64,000 nucleotides of DNA from contig NC_045140.1 of the NCBI RefSeq assembly GCF_008831285.2, positions 17,668,370 through 17,732,369 of the forward strand. Reading direction: 5' to 3'. Both the position numbers and the translations under genes were made by a program. Position 1 is the first letter of the stretch. Each line of letters begins with the position of its first letter. Source of the stretch: Nymphaea colorata (taxonomy: Eukaryota; Streptophyta; Magnoliopsida; Nymphaeales; Nymphaeaceae). The notes beneath the pieces were generated by a model, which had not been told where the DNA came from, did no database searches, and saw only the letters and a program-made list of their open reading frames with translations. Of the stretch, positions 35,479-48,390 are shown piece by piece.

Positions 35479-35588
35479 ATGGCTGGCGCTAGCCATGGCC
35501 ACCATCTCGCTCTCTCAGCTTTCTGGCAGCCACATGGCTGGCGCTAGCCATGGCCACCATCTCGCTCTCTCAGCTTTCTGGCAGCCAG
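35479..35588. repeat. 55-bp perfect tandem duplication
   Basis: Two adjacent copies (35479-35533 and 35534-35588) start ATGGCTGGCGCTAGCCATGG and end in TTTCTGGCAGCCA. Each copy contains the palindrome CCATGGCTGGCGCTAGCCATGG or its core. The copies appear identical apart from the last base, so the duplication is recent. Confidence 0.7.
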
Positions 35589-36230
35589 AGTTGGCGCCCT
35601 CTGCCGCTCTGCGTAGTGCGTATGTATGTTGCTGCTCCCTGTCTCCCACACGTCAAGCCAGGTTTTGGGTTTTGTTCATAGCCCACATCGGCACAACAAC
35701 GAGTCTCGCACATGGCAAGCCGTTACGCTAGCTTCAGTAGGATTTTAATTAGGTTTTGGTTTTGTTCATAGCCAATTTTCAAATTTTGTGGGAATCTACA
35801 CCCAAATCTAAATGGTATTATACCATTATTTAAACAAAAGTCTTGTTTCCATTACCAACAACAACATCAAGCAAATTTAATTCCTTGATATCAAGCAATG
35901 CAATAGAGAAAATGTTTGGCAGCATGTTCAATTGATAATTGCAGGCGGTCCCTTTTCGAAAATGACTTGATTTCGTTGATGTTGCCCTCATATATAGTCT
36001 ATTGGAACTTGAAACATAGCTACCCACAAAGTTAAGTTATGTCGGTTATTGGTCTACAAGTTGGATTTGGGGTCCCTTGTATTCAAGTCTAAACGCAATT
36101 ACACAATCTGATTAAGCCTAACCCAATAACGGCTATATCCCGTACCATACAGGCTATTTGAGTGTTTAGTCGATGAGAATCTCATGATACAGTTTTAGTT
36201 CATTCCTTTCCTTGGGAAGTGTTCACTGGG
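35589..36230. other. Intergenic, left flank of the large palindrome
   Basis: A short direct repeat of AGGTTTTGGTTTTGTTCATAGCC-like sequence occurs near 35659 and 35752. No coding signal and no element border is seen at the palindrome edge. Confidence 0.35.
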
Positions 36231-38018
36231 TTCAAAGCATCCCAACCTGCGTGGGTAGTATAGTAGTTTCAAAAGCAAAGCCTGACAGTATCCGGGTTTC
36301 GCTAACAACTGAAAGAGACCAAGTTTATGTAGGAATCACACCTATGAAGTTTTGTCAGTATATATGGAGCTGAGCGGCAACGCTAATAATTTATTTACAT
36401 CTAATTTAGATGTATAAACCTGGTCTATTCCATGTAAGTCCAGACATATTACATAGATAGGGCGCTTGAGAGAAGGAAAAATAGTGTTGAGATTATGAGA
36501 TGAGGACTAATTCAAACAATTTTAGATTGTTAAAGGGCACCAACAAGGGGATTGTTGAAGGCATCAATATGCAAAATCAAAAAATTCTGAGGGAAGGTTG
36601 GTGTTTTGGCATGAGAAGGCCAGAGATGAAGCGGAGAGGTGCAACTGGTTTCACACTTGTTCGTTGACAAGAGAGGAAAATCAAATAATTCTGGCCGTCG
36701 CGAGAACAGCCGATCAAGTGACATCGTGCTAACGTTCTATTGTTTTTAACAACAATAATGGCTTGAGAATGTATTAAAACATAAAAGTACATGTTGTTGC
36801 AACATACCACGCCAAAAGCTGCTCATACTCCAACAAGGATGCATATCCCGTGGAGGGCTGCTCATACTCCAAAAAGCTCTTCGGAGTGTGGAAGTTATAA
36901 GTAGAACCCATCTCGGCATCTCCAAGTTCTTTCTCTGTTTATATTCCATCACTACCAGTCTACGAAACATAAGATGCTCCTGTAATGACACCAACCGTGT
37001 AAGCATAAGACTCCATAGACATAAACGTGTAAATTTGGAAAACCAGAAAAGAAAAAGAAAACATCCCATTGTTTCAAAATTAGGACGGTTTCGTATTAGG
37101 ACATCAAACGGTCGTTTACACGTTTATGTCTATGGAACCGTTTGATGTCCTAATACGAAACCGTCCTAATTTTGAAACAATGGGATGTTTTCTTTTTCTT
37201 TTCTGGTTTTCCAAATTTACACGTTTATGTCTATGGAGTCTTATGCTTACACGGTTGGTGTCATTACAGGAGCATCTTATGTTTCGTAGACTGGTAGTGA
37301 TGGAATATAAACAGAGAAAGAACTTGGAGATGCCGAGATGGGTTCTACTTATAACTTCCACACTCCGAAGAGCTTTTTGGAGTATGAGCAGCCCTCCACG
37401 GGATATGCATCCTTGTTGGAGTATGAGCAGCTTTTGGCGTGGTATGTTGCAACAACATGTACTTTTATGTTTTAATACATTCTCAAGCCATTATTGTTGT
37501 TAAAAACAATAGAACGTTAGCACGATGTCACTTGATCGGCTGTTCTCGCGACGGCCAGAATTATTTGATTTTCCTCTCTTGTCAACGAACAAGTGTGAAA
37601 CCAGTTGCACCTCTCCGCTTCATCTCTGGCCTTCTCATGCCAAAACACCAACCTTCCCTCAGAATTTTTTGATTTTGCATATTGATGCCTTCAACAATCC
37701 CCTTGTTGGTGCCCTTTAACAATCTAAAATTGTTTGAATTAGTCCTCATCTCATAATCTCAACACTATTTTTCCTTCTCTCAAGCGCCCTATCTATGTAA
37801 TATGTCTGGACTTACATGGAATAGACCAGGTTTATACATCTAAATTAGATGTAAATAAATTATTAGCGTTGCCGCTCAGCTCCATATATACTGACAAAAC
37901 TTCATAGGTGTGATTCCTACATAAACTTGGTCTCTTTCAGTTGTTAGCGAAACCCGGATACTGTCAGGCTTTGCTTTTGAAACTACTATACTACCCACGC
38001 AGGTTGGGATGCTTTGAA
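36231..38018. repeat. Near-perfect palindrome, 882-bp arms, 24-nt spacer
   Basis: The left arm (36231-37112) and the right arm (37137-38018) are inverse copies. Every stretch compared by eye, including both ends, the centre and several internal blocks, matches without difference. Coordinates of paired points always sum to 74249. The spacer is 37113-37136. Outside the arms the flanks (ACTGGG to the left, GGCGCTGT to the right) differ and show no target-site duplication. Reading frames appear in mirrored pairs and have no recognisable domain. One arm contains a short internal repeat (GGAGTATGAGCAGC, twice). It is either a very young inverted duplication or an assembly artefact. Confidence 0.9.
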
Positions 38019-39938
38019 GGCGCTGTACAAAGGTTAGTAAATAAAATAAAATTGTTTGATTTTATCATAGAAGTATCAAAAGCATTGAAAATAGTTTTGT
38101 AGATGTTCTTTCAAGAGAATAGAGATTACAAGAAAGGTAAAGGAAAAAACTCGCACAGAAAATGACTAATTATGTAAATTCTTATGCAAATGCAGAAGAT
38201 AGAGATCCCAAATCTTAAAGCAGATTTCGAAAATTCTAAAAGCACAGTTAAAAGAATAGATACTTTGAAGAACCAACTAACCGTCCTTAAGTAAATTACC
38301 AGAATGTACCAAACTAAAAAACTCCAAAAAAAAAGTGAATAACGATTGAAACCATATAAGAAGAAAATAAACTTAAAACAACAGAGAAGAAAATTTTCCA
38401 AAAGTATAATCTGGACGATAGGTTCAAGAGACCAAAAATAAAAACTACACCAACGAAAAACGAAAAACAGAAAGCCAAACCATATTAGTAAAAATCACCT
38501 ACAAAACTTGAAAGAGGTCACTAACTTCCTAAATAACAACCCCAAGGAACCAATACACGACTTTACCATTAACATCATATAATTATTGGCTATTACACAC
38601 AGTAACTTTCCTGAAACATGTAAAGCTACAAAGAGATATTTTAAAAAACAATAAAGCCGAACTCATATGTGTCTGATCCTTTCGTTGCTTGGTATTAAAT
38701 GAAAGGATACAATTAATCTTAGCCAAAAAGAAGAGAAAGGTGTGATTTAGAACAATGGCGGTACGCTCCTTTTATAGCCCTGTCACCCCCGCCACTTCCA
38801 CCCACCCATCGATACAGGACTAAATAAGTGAAAGTCCCATATGTATGGTCATCATATGACAAAGCAATTTAGCAATTTTGCAGCATCATAAAATTTTCTT
38901 GCAAGTTTTAGTCCCTCGGCTCTCTATGGCACGACCCTTTTGCTTCTTCACTTTTCGAAGCTGGCAGCCGGACAAACACCTTTTCCCGATACCCACTTTA
39001 AATTTTCGCCGGAACGATGCCCAATGGCTCTGAGAAATCTTGACTACACCAGAAAATCGACTGCTCCAGTCGGTCGGAACAAAATGGAAGGGGAATAGAA
39101 AGGTTTCCCACTTGAGAAGAAACATGGAAGGGATTCCTGTTCGGCAGTTCCAAGGGATTAGAGCCAGAAGGACTGAAGTCCCTGAACCCCCAAAAACCTG
39201 GATGCGGTTGATGGGAAGAGAGATCGTCAAGCAGTGTCGCGAGAATCAACCAGAAAAGGATTTTTTCCTTTGCTTCTTGACGTGGTGAAGGAGCCGTTGA
39301 AGGTTCCGGTGTCCTAGAATATCTTTTGGTCTTCCATAGCTGTGTCGATGCTCATGGGATGGCCCATTATGAGTGTCATGGTTGGCATTTGGTATGACGT
39401 AAAGGCTCATGAATGTTAACCATCAATTCAAGAAGAGAAGCCAGTAAGTTTATTTTTTGCAACGGGAGCATTGTAGAGTTCTTGACCAAGCAGAGAGAAA
39501 CCGTTCCCGCTCTCTGATACGAACGCTGCCAGGAGAGACTCCCACAGCCATATCTGGTGCGCAGATGGTTTGTATCTGCTCCTGCAGATAGAAATTGTAT
39601 ATACGCTAGCATATTTTTGAAGGAAAAGTTCCCCAGTTAGTCATTTGTTTTGGTTTTTGTTACAGTGCTTAATGTAAATCCGTCACTGGAAGTGAGATTA
39701 ATCTCCTTAAAATTTTTGTCCCTCGAATTGGTGTTAGACAGAGTTGTAAGTCATTTGAGGTTATCCCTTTCTCTTCTTTTTTGTACGTGTAAATTTGGTT
39801 TTTTGAATCTTTTTTGTACCTTTTTCGTTTGTACATGTAAATTTTGTTTTTTCAATAAAAGGTAAGGAGCCAACTGTAAAGGCTCATAATGATTACTATG
39901 TTATGCATGAACAAGGGCAGAGCCATAATTCTTTCCCA

Positions 39939-39978
<40 letters not shown>

Positions 39979-42900
39979 TTCATTTAGCTTACATAAAAAA
40001 ATTAAAAATCTATATGTTTACCCCTATTAAAATTTCAAAACTATAGTTTTCCCCTCATAATGAAAAGTTCTTGGCTTCACCACTCTGCTCAGCTCTATGG
40101 ATGAACATCCTAAACTGATGAGGAGAACCATGGTAATGTATGCATTAGTTGTCAAAGAGCCGTTGAAAATCGTTCTACTGCTCAATAGCATTTGGTTTTC
40201 ATAGTGGTAGTTCTTGGTATCTTGATTATCCCCAATCCAAATCCTTTACAAAGAGTTGTAGTTGTTTGGCATTAGGAACACTATATGAGTCTTTTGTAAA
40301 TCCACCTTAAAATTATGGTATACCCCTGACTATACTTTTGATGCTAATACACCCACTAATTGAGTGTGAGTTGGAATACATGAGCTGATGAACTCGGGTC
40401 CAGATCCAACCTGGTTTAGATTCCAAGTTATTTAGCCAATAGGTCAGATTTTTTACCTACCTATTTTAGTCTACACCGACAAAGTTAATAAACCATTCTA
40501 GCTATCGAACTTCACAAAAACCATTCATGATTTAGTTCATACATTTAAACATATTTTTTGACGTATATATATTGTTTTGCTCATATACTTCATTTACGGA
40601 CATAATTAACAACATCATGCATAGCATATCTAAACTTAGATAAAAAGTATAACATAAGTTTCTAGACATCAAGAACAAATCTCATTTATATGTTGACAAG
40701 CACATATATTTCAATTCATTAGCACAAAACTCTGGTTCTCAAGTATTAATCCAAGTAATAATTTTACAAAACATAAGCACATGAGACTTATGTGAGATAA
40801 ACTAGATTCAGATCCAAATCTCATTGTAACATTTATCCAAGCACAAATCTATAATGCTTAATCAAAACAAATACAACATGATTCTATGACCATCAACAGA
40901 TTGATATGCAACAGTTAGCAAAGTTACGAACATATATATGTGCATGCTAAAACAACTTAGATCCTTTCGTAATCATGCAACAGATTATCCATAAGTATAT
41001 GTTATCATGTTTTATTGTTCCCAAAGTTTCATTGTGTTGAAGTCAGTAGTCAAACGAACTCAGACCGTGGAACCATATTAGGCCAAACTATGTTCGGGTC
41101 CAGATCCATAACAACATTTACATACACATTTGCAAAGGAACTCATCCAAATCTGAAATCAGTTTACAGCTCCCGACATGGATGTATTTTCAAACAAAAAC
41201 ACTTCTAAGTCTAATTACAGAAATATAACTTTTCTCAAGCAAGCTAAATCCAAATCCATTTTCAATAACTAATACATTTTGGAGCAAAAAAAATATTTTA
41301 TTTAAATATGTTCACAAACAAATTAAAAAAAAAGTTTTCCAACATTCGACATCCCCAATTACTATCAACCGCCATTGTTTATAAGCCTTTGCAAAACAGG
41401 TCAAATCTAAACTAAATTTTTGGAATGCTACATTAACAGAAACCAAATTTTCTAATCAACTTGAACCTGGTCTCAATAAAAACCAATTTTGGCAATTCCT
41501 GGCTGGATCCCGCGAGAACGGCGCAATTGATATAGTCTTTCGCTAGACAATGCTGTTCCCCTGATGGCTGGAAAGTTGGGAATTTGTTCAGAATTTTTGT
41601 CTCCCTCTTGATTTGGCATTTCCGGCGATATGCCAGAAACCGGCCGCCTGAGGTCATTGAGATGGGTGACACCAACCAGCCTGAGATTTTTTGCATTTTA
41701 TTTTATGGTATTGGATATGAAAGATAACTTAGCATTCTGTCACGCCTCTTATATAAAGTTTGATATGTTAATCTGAATACATTCAAATTTGGGAAAATCC
41801 AAAAAGTTTTTTTTTTTTTTCTATAAATCAGCAGTTCGGTCGTGTATTCATATGATCATTGGTGTTTGGTAGTGCCACAAGCAATTGAAATGACACAGTA
41901 GACAATAACAATAGCATTATAGCGGGAATAAGCAGCTTAAATCACTTTAATAATTGAAGAGAAAAATTATCTCGTGAAATCCTTAAGAACGAGTGAGATT
42001 GAATCTTTTTCCTTTTAGTTCTGTTTCCAAACAGCGGCCAATTAAAAGTGAAATATTCATGTTAGTTACTAGAAAATATTCCAATAATTTACACCTGCAT
42101 TTTAGTTTCTATTTTTTTAAAATGCACCTCACATGTTCATTTCTATGTTCAGCACATTTTCGAAAAAATCACTTCCCCATTGATAGATTCAGTATGTTCT
42201 GTTTTTTTTTTTCGGTTTTCCAAAATAAAGCTTCGAAATCTCTTAAACAGTCCATCACAATAAAATCAATCTACTGAATATAAATACGGTGGAGAAATTT
42301 CAAAATATTCAATGAATTATATTGACAAAATCAATACACCCGCTAAATTTTAGTCGCTCAAAAGTTTCTTGAATTTATGGAAATGCAGGTGCCAAGTCTG
42401 AACCTATGCCTGATCATTTACCTACCAAGAAGGTCTACAGTCGCGCAAAGTTCATAATATTGTCCTCTTCCCATTTATTTTAAACTAAAAAATTTATGGA
42501 ATCGATAGTATTTCACAAAACATGATCCACGCCTGACTATGAACACAACAAATAGTCAAACCGGTTAAAGTTTGTGGTGTTTGTATCTCTGAGATAAATC
42601 CGAACACATTTCGTCACGATCACCAGACTGTAACGATTCAGACCCGATCAGAAGGATTGGATAGTTTTTGAACATTCAGAACCAGTTAGAATCTAGACCC
42701 GACAATGGCAAGGTGGCAAAGGCACCCACGGCGCTCTGTTCTCATCACGCGGCTGCGTGACTTACACCGTTCCTCTCGTCCACTTATATAGGGAGAAGCA
42801 GACCCCAACCTCTCCTCTGATCGATACAGGACTAAATTTTGAGACATCGAAGAACGCGTCTCTCAACGTCACTCGCTCGGTAACAGATCCCAACCCTTCC

Positions 42901-44498
42901 TCTGACCCCATTTGATTTTGAAGTCGTTTAGACGAAGATGGTAAAGAAATTTAGATCTGATTATTAATAAGGTTCACATGAATAGGAATATGACATATGA
43001 TTGAGATCCAACTCAAGTTCATGTAGATACCAAATCTTGTGCAACTAGGTTTTGAAAAGTATCAATGTTAATTCTTGAACCCATTTTTACTTTGATTCCT
43101 TCGTTTAGTCGACTTTGATCTGAATCCAATTTTTCATGTATCTGGTTGATTTGAACCCAATCCATTTACGTTCCTCCCACCAACACTGGGAAAGACTTGA
43201 TACATTTCTAATGGAGCTTGGGTGCAGATTCAAACATTTTTGTAACCAAAGAATGACAAAGGAGGTTGCTTCCACTTGGGAGCCTGTATCCATTTAATCA
43301 TGATCTGGATCCAGTCTCTTGTTGGTCCAATCAAGGAGGAAACGAGAGTTCAATCGATGGTTGGCCCGTCTGGCTCTGGTTTGCCCGTGTTGATTAAGCT
43401 TCGGTTCAAAATGCAAGTTTGGATCTGGATCTAAATGATCACAACCCAACAACCAATAAATTTTACTTACCTTTCATTAGAAGTATGATGCATTTCATAT
43501 TCCCAAGAATGCATCTCTAGCCATCTCCTTCATGCAACCATCTTCTCTTTCATGGAGCCACATATAAGTAAGGGTAAGCACATATATCAGATCCATGTCG
43601 GATATAACTACATATTACCATATCTAAATATTTGGATCTTGCTTTATTTAATCTCAAATCAGTTTCATATTAAACCATAAAACATAAAAGCTACAAAGCC
43701 ATATCCAAAATTCTGTATTTAATCGGATTTAGATGTGTGGCCACGATGATACAGATTGAGTTGTAAATGCATGACAGTGCCCCGCCAAACTCGGTTTCGG
43801 CCCGAACTGGTTCCATTGTTCCCGATTCATAATGTCCCAAAGTTCATAATGTCCCAAAGCAAGAAAATGATGGCCATTGATATCACCTGGTAATCATGAT
43901 GCATCTTGGTGTTCTGCATTGGTAGGGATGTTAAATAATGGGATATACTTTTGACTGTATTCATTTTTTCGAATATATGACTTTTACAATCACATCAAAT
44001 CCAAATTTTTGACAAGATTCAGCCTATTTTCAAAATGTAAGAATATTGGATATGGGATATTTATTTAAATCTAAATCCTATCTTAATCAAAATTCCGATC
44101 AGATATACATATATGAATACGATTGGATGTCATTTCTTAAATATGAATCTGATCTGATTTATTAATGGATATTACTTTTTTTTTTCATAACCAATTTTAC
44201 CGAAATAGTTCGGACGGATATCTAATGCAAATTGGACATATTGACATCCATATCTATTGTATAATCAATGTTTTAGATGTGGTCAATTGTGCAACTAATT
44301 GAGTTTTTGACCCACCATTAAAAGATGTTTATACATAATTATGTCCTATACTTCATGCATATTTATACATTTTTCCGTGACCCCTATGTTTACATGAGTG
44401 TTTGCGCAAGTCGGACCGAAAGTGGTGTTTCTAGTGAAAGAAGGGGAGAAACACTTAGAAACTTACCGTTAAACGAGGAGAACTGAAAACAAGTGCTA
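38019..44498. other. 6.5 kb without a supported gene
   Basis: AT-rich DNA with a TA/TG microsatellite at about 39940-39980 and a T run at about 41810-41820. The string ATCGATACAGGACTAAAT occurs at about 38808 and again at about 42822, the latter just after a TATA-like TTATATAGGG (42784). A 17-bp tandem repeat (TTCATAATGTCCCAAAG) lies at about 43825-43860. A dispersed-repeat-like block (about 43920-44280, listed separately) precedes the acetolactate synthase relic. No open frame has coding character. Confidence 0.4.
43920..44280. repeat. Degenerate dispersed repeat, copy 1
   Basis: This block is rich in AATCCGAT/GAATCTGATCTGATTT motifs. A related block in the same orientation lies at 47190-47560, which shares GAATCTGAT and TCTGATCTGATTT, a TTGGATAT and a CATTTTTTTAA-type stretch. 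It probably represents two old copies of one transposon family. Confidence 0.4.
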
Positions 44499-45895
44499 AT
44501 AACCAACTACTTGGTAAAAAGTGAGGTTGTGAATGGATCAAATTCGGATAGTGACATCCCACACATCGTCCGTGAGGCCTTCTTCCTCGCCTCCTCCGGC
44601 CGCCCGGGCCCTGTCCTAATCGACATCCCCAAGGACATCCAGCAGCAATTGGCCATCCCCAACTGGATGCAGAAGATGAAACTCCACGGCTACACTCAGA
44701 GATTGCCGAAACTCCCCGTCTCTTCCCAGGTCGAGATGATCGTTGACATGATCGCCAGTGCAAAGAAGCCCGTTCTGTATATCGGTGGTGGTTGTATCAA
44801 TTCCGGCGAGGAGCTCCGCCGGTTTATCGAGCTCACTGGCATCCCCGTCACGAACACTCTAATGGGTCTCGGCATCTTTTCCTCTGCTGCTGATCTTAGT
44901 CTGCAGATGCTGGGGATGCACGGGACGGTTTAAGCGAACTATGCGGTCGATCAGGCCGATCTGTTGCTCTCCTTTGGTGTGAGGTTCGACGATTGGGTGA
45001 CCGGAAAACTGGAGGCGTTTGCGAGTCGGGCGAGCATCGTTCATATCGATATTGGCCCAGCTGAGATCGGGAAGAACAAGCAGCCCCATGTATAGCTCTG
45101 TTCAGATATCCGGCCAGCGTTAACGAGTTGTTGGTGCAGAGGGAGGGGGTTCTTCATAGTCTAGACTTCGCAGGGTGGAGGGTTGAATTGGAGGAACAGA
45201 AGCGGAGATGGCCATTGAGCTTTCAGTCATTCGGCGATGCGATCCCCCCGCAGTATGCCATCAAAGTGCTCGACGAATTGACTGAGGGGGAGGCGATCAT
45301 CAGCACTGGAGTCGGGCAGCATCAAATGTGGGCGGCTCAGTGGTACAAGTACAAGAGGCCTCGGCAGTGGCAGACTTCTGGTGGATTGGGGGCAATGGGG
45401 TTCGGTCTGCCGGCTGCAATAGGAGCCGCAGTCGGCAGTCCAGGTACCCTGGTGGTTGATATTGACGGGGACGGCAGCTTCATCATGAATGTGCAAGAAT
45501 TGGCCACCATTAGAGCGTACAACGTGCCTGTGAAGATCATGCTACTGAACAACCAGCATCTGGGTATGGTGGTTCAGTGGGAAGATCGATTCTACAAGGC
45601 CAATAGAGCGCACACTTACCTCGGAGATCCAGCAAAAGAGTCCGAGATTTTTCCTAACATGTTGAAATTTGCAGAGGCCTGTAATATTCCAACCGCCCGC
45701 GTGACTCGGAAGTCGGAACTAGAGGCAGCCATTCGGAAGATGTTGGACACTCCAGGGCCTTGCTTGCTGGATGTGATTGTCCCGCATCAGGAGCACGTCT
45801 TGCGGATGATTCCCAGCGGAAGGGCATTCAAGGATGTGATCACGGAGGGAGATGGCAGGAGAAGTTACTCAAGCTCTGGCTTCATCGTCAAGTGA
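44499..45895 (+). pseudogene. ALS: 5'-truncated acetolactate synthase (AHAS catalytic subunit) pseudogene
   Basis: The sequence covers roughly the last 60 percent of plant ALS, the thiamine-diphosphate enzyme of plastid branched-chain amino acid synthesis. Landmarks are [71 protein letters not shown], the cofactor motif [29 protein letters not shown] and [18 protein letters not shown]. Missing are the transit peptide and the N-terminal domain with the catalytic Glu. Defects: TAA at 44931 (where a Tyr is expected after MHGTV), TAG at 45093, a one-base loss near 45120, an insertion after NYLV near 44515, and RFDDR changed to RFDDW. GG of IPSGG is GR. The tail is extended ([10 protein letters not shown]). 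There are no introns, as in normal plant ALS. Clearly non-functional as a synthase. Confidence 0.9.
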
Positions 45896-47764
45896 ATTGG
45901 TTTAATTGCTAGTCGAAGTAGTCTTGGTTTAATTGCTAGTAGTCTGTTATTTATATCTTATGCATTTTCAGTAGATTGGAGCTTATGATTTAGCCTAAGG
46001 AATTAGTTGTTCATCTGCTAATTCTTTTGGACACAGTTAAGTATAACATTGTGGGTGATTTATAATGTACTGATTTCGGCTCTTCTGTCAGCTTTTATTT
46101 AACAAGGAAAGAAGTTTACAACAGGTGCTGAAGACCTTAATGGTTGATTAGGAAGTTGAACTTGACAATTGAAGTGCTGGTAAGTACATATTATTTTCTG
46201 AAAATATGTTTCTAAAACACGTTACGGCCTTCTTTTGTACTAGAGAAAACAATCTGATCATGAATGTTATTCATAGATACAACAATCAAACACTAGATCT
46301 AATCACATCCACGATCAAATACAGGATATGGTCACACTATTTATTCCCTAAAACAAGAATAGCATGAGCTTCAAACAGGTGTTTACATAACACGATGTTA
46401 AATGCCGACCGGTTATATCCAATAATACCATAGACTAATACAAGATTGCCCAAGGGCCCTATCACTCAGCTTTTCAAAAGATTTCACAAATTGTATGGTC
46501 ACAATATCCTTGAGATACAATCAAATTCTGAAACAGTAAAATTGGTCTGAAAGCCCATAACAAAGGAAATTAAGATCGAAGTAATAAGCTTATGGGAGTT
46601 CGCTAGAAGTGAAACTGAAAGGCAAAGTTCTGTACATAATCGAGAAAATATGTAAATGAGGAAAATTTCACTGAAGTATTCATATAACACTAAGAACTTT
46701 TGTGGGTCTGTGCGGGGCAATTGACCTCACAGTGTCCGCCCCTGTATAAATGAAGAGAAGAATTGCAACCGAAAATACTTCTGTTGTACATTCTTCGATG
46801 TTATCTTCAATTGCAACATGAACGTGCTGATAGCTTTACGTGATTTGGAGAATTCTATTTAATAATTAAAAAAGTTGAAATTCAAAAGTTATTGAAAATT
46901 GAAAGTAAAAATGAAATTAAAAATTTTCTCTTGATAAAACATAAAGGTTGATCATTGGAGGGCTATTGTTCGGCAATATACGCCATATCAATGGAGGGTG
47001 GATTAGGAGTCCTCCATGGAGAAAAGATGGCAATGGAGGACGCTACTGTCGATGCTCCCCCATCTTTGTCAGTGTTATCGTTTTGTCCTTCGCTTCTGGT
47101 GCATGACTTGTAAATCTCAAGCGGAATTTTGAGTAGGGGTGATCCTAAAGTGCTCATGTTTTGAAAATTTCCATCTTGTCGCGGAGTTTGAACAATGTAA
47201 ATGGCTCTGATATATTCGATTATTAATATGAATTAGATCTAAATTTAAAATTTGAATCTCAAAATCGAATCTGGCCCGAATCCTGCTTTTAAATTGACAT
47301 CGGAAGCCGATCTTTTAAATATGCCACCAAATCGGATCCACAATTCTATATTACATAAAATACCGACTTTCAAAATGGATGTTGGATATAAGAAACTTAT
47401 TCAAAGTCAAATGCAAACCCAATGTTTAAATTTTTATTTGAATCTGATGTCATTTTTTTAAAATCCAATTCTGATCTGATTTCTTATAAAGGACCTAAAT
47501 CTTGAGATGGAAATTATTCAGGCGTTTCAATTTCATAAAAAATAGACAATAGATAAACAATGGATATTTATGATTTGAACCTCAAAAGAGGGCCTTAAAA
47601 GGAGGAAAGAACAGGAAGAGTGCTTCTACAGGAAAGTTACAGCGTTTTTTGCCGCATTTTGGAACGCTGACAGAAACTCAATCTTCCAAAACTCTGAGCC
47701 AAATTCATGTGGTGTTGGAACTATTGCGTAAAAGCCAAATTAGTAGACAAAATGGAGAAGAAGA
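45896..47764. other. 3' flank of the ALS relic and intergenic DNA
   Basis: A short direct repeat (TTTAATTGCTAGT) follows the stop at about 45901 and 45928. A dispersed-repeat block at 47190-47560 is related to 43920-44280. A GA-rich stretch begins at about 47750. No gene seen. Confidence 0.35.
47190..47560. repeat. Degenerate dispersed repeat, copy 2
   Basis: Same family as 43920-44280 by shared GAATCTGAT, TCTGATCTGATTT and TTGGATAT motifs in the same order. Too diverged to define ends. Confidence 0.35.
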
Positions 47765-48390
47765 GACAGCCATCTGCCGTTGGAAAAAAGAAGCTTCCTG
47801 TTCTGCAGCCGGAAAACAGAGGGCTCTGAAGCACACTGTGTACGTATGAAAGACGACCGGCTCGGAAGAGGGAGAGAGAGATTCACCGGCTCGTGGACGG
47901 ACACCAGCATCCGCGGCGAACATCCGGAGAGAGAGGGAGGGAGAGGGAGGTCTGAGTTTAAGCGAAGAAGGTGGTGTACTCAGATATATGAGACTTTTAT
48001 GGCAGTTGCCTCTACTCACAAGTGCGCGACACGCGATTGACTATATCCTTTTGTCTATTTTACGTCGTGTTAAACAGCGTTTTCACCAAAAGACAAACAT
48101 GCATTAGTGGCGCAACAAAACTTCGGGGAATACTACAAGATTCTTTTAGTTGATGGATTTTTTGAGAGAAAACCCTAATTATTTCTGGTTCATTTTCCTT
48201 CATTGGCTTTCAGTTCAATTCTTGATTGTTTGATCATGTTGATAGTTCATCGCGGAGAATTCCTCTCTTTCGCTTCATCTAATACCTTACAATTTTATAT
48301 TACTTATAGCAGAGAACTAGGGATTCACCAAATTTAACTATGAACAGGAAAACGAAAAAACGTCATCGATTGAGTTTCATGAAGCCAATG
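47765..48390 (-). repeat. Leader-like repeat, copy R2 (inverted)
   Basis: Positions 47765-48000 are the inverse of R1 (25260-25520), sharing AAGCTTCCTGTTCTGC, ACAGAGGGCTC, CACCGGCTC and GGACGGACACC. Positions about 47870-48390 are the inverse of R3 (58560-59075), sharing CGCGACACGCGATTGACTAT, TTCGGGGAATACTACAAGA and GATTGTTTGATCATGTTGA. Only the leader-like part is common to all three copies. No F-box coding remnant follows R2 on its - strand. Confidence 0.6.

Noticed and set aside
36577-37719. Several mirrored reading frames of 60-125 codons in the palindrome
   Set aside because: They occur as identical pairs on both strands because of the inverted repeat, have no recognisable domains, and overlap one another in different frames.
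36231-38018. Palindrome arms as terminal inverted repeats of a DNA transposon
   Set aside because: There is no internal region, no target-site duplication at the outer edges, and the spacer is a templated copy of arm sequence.
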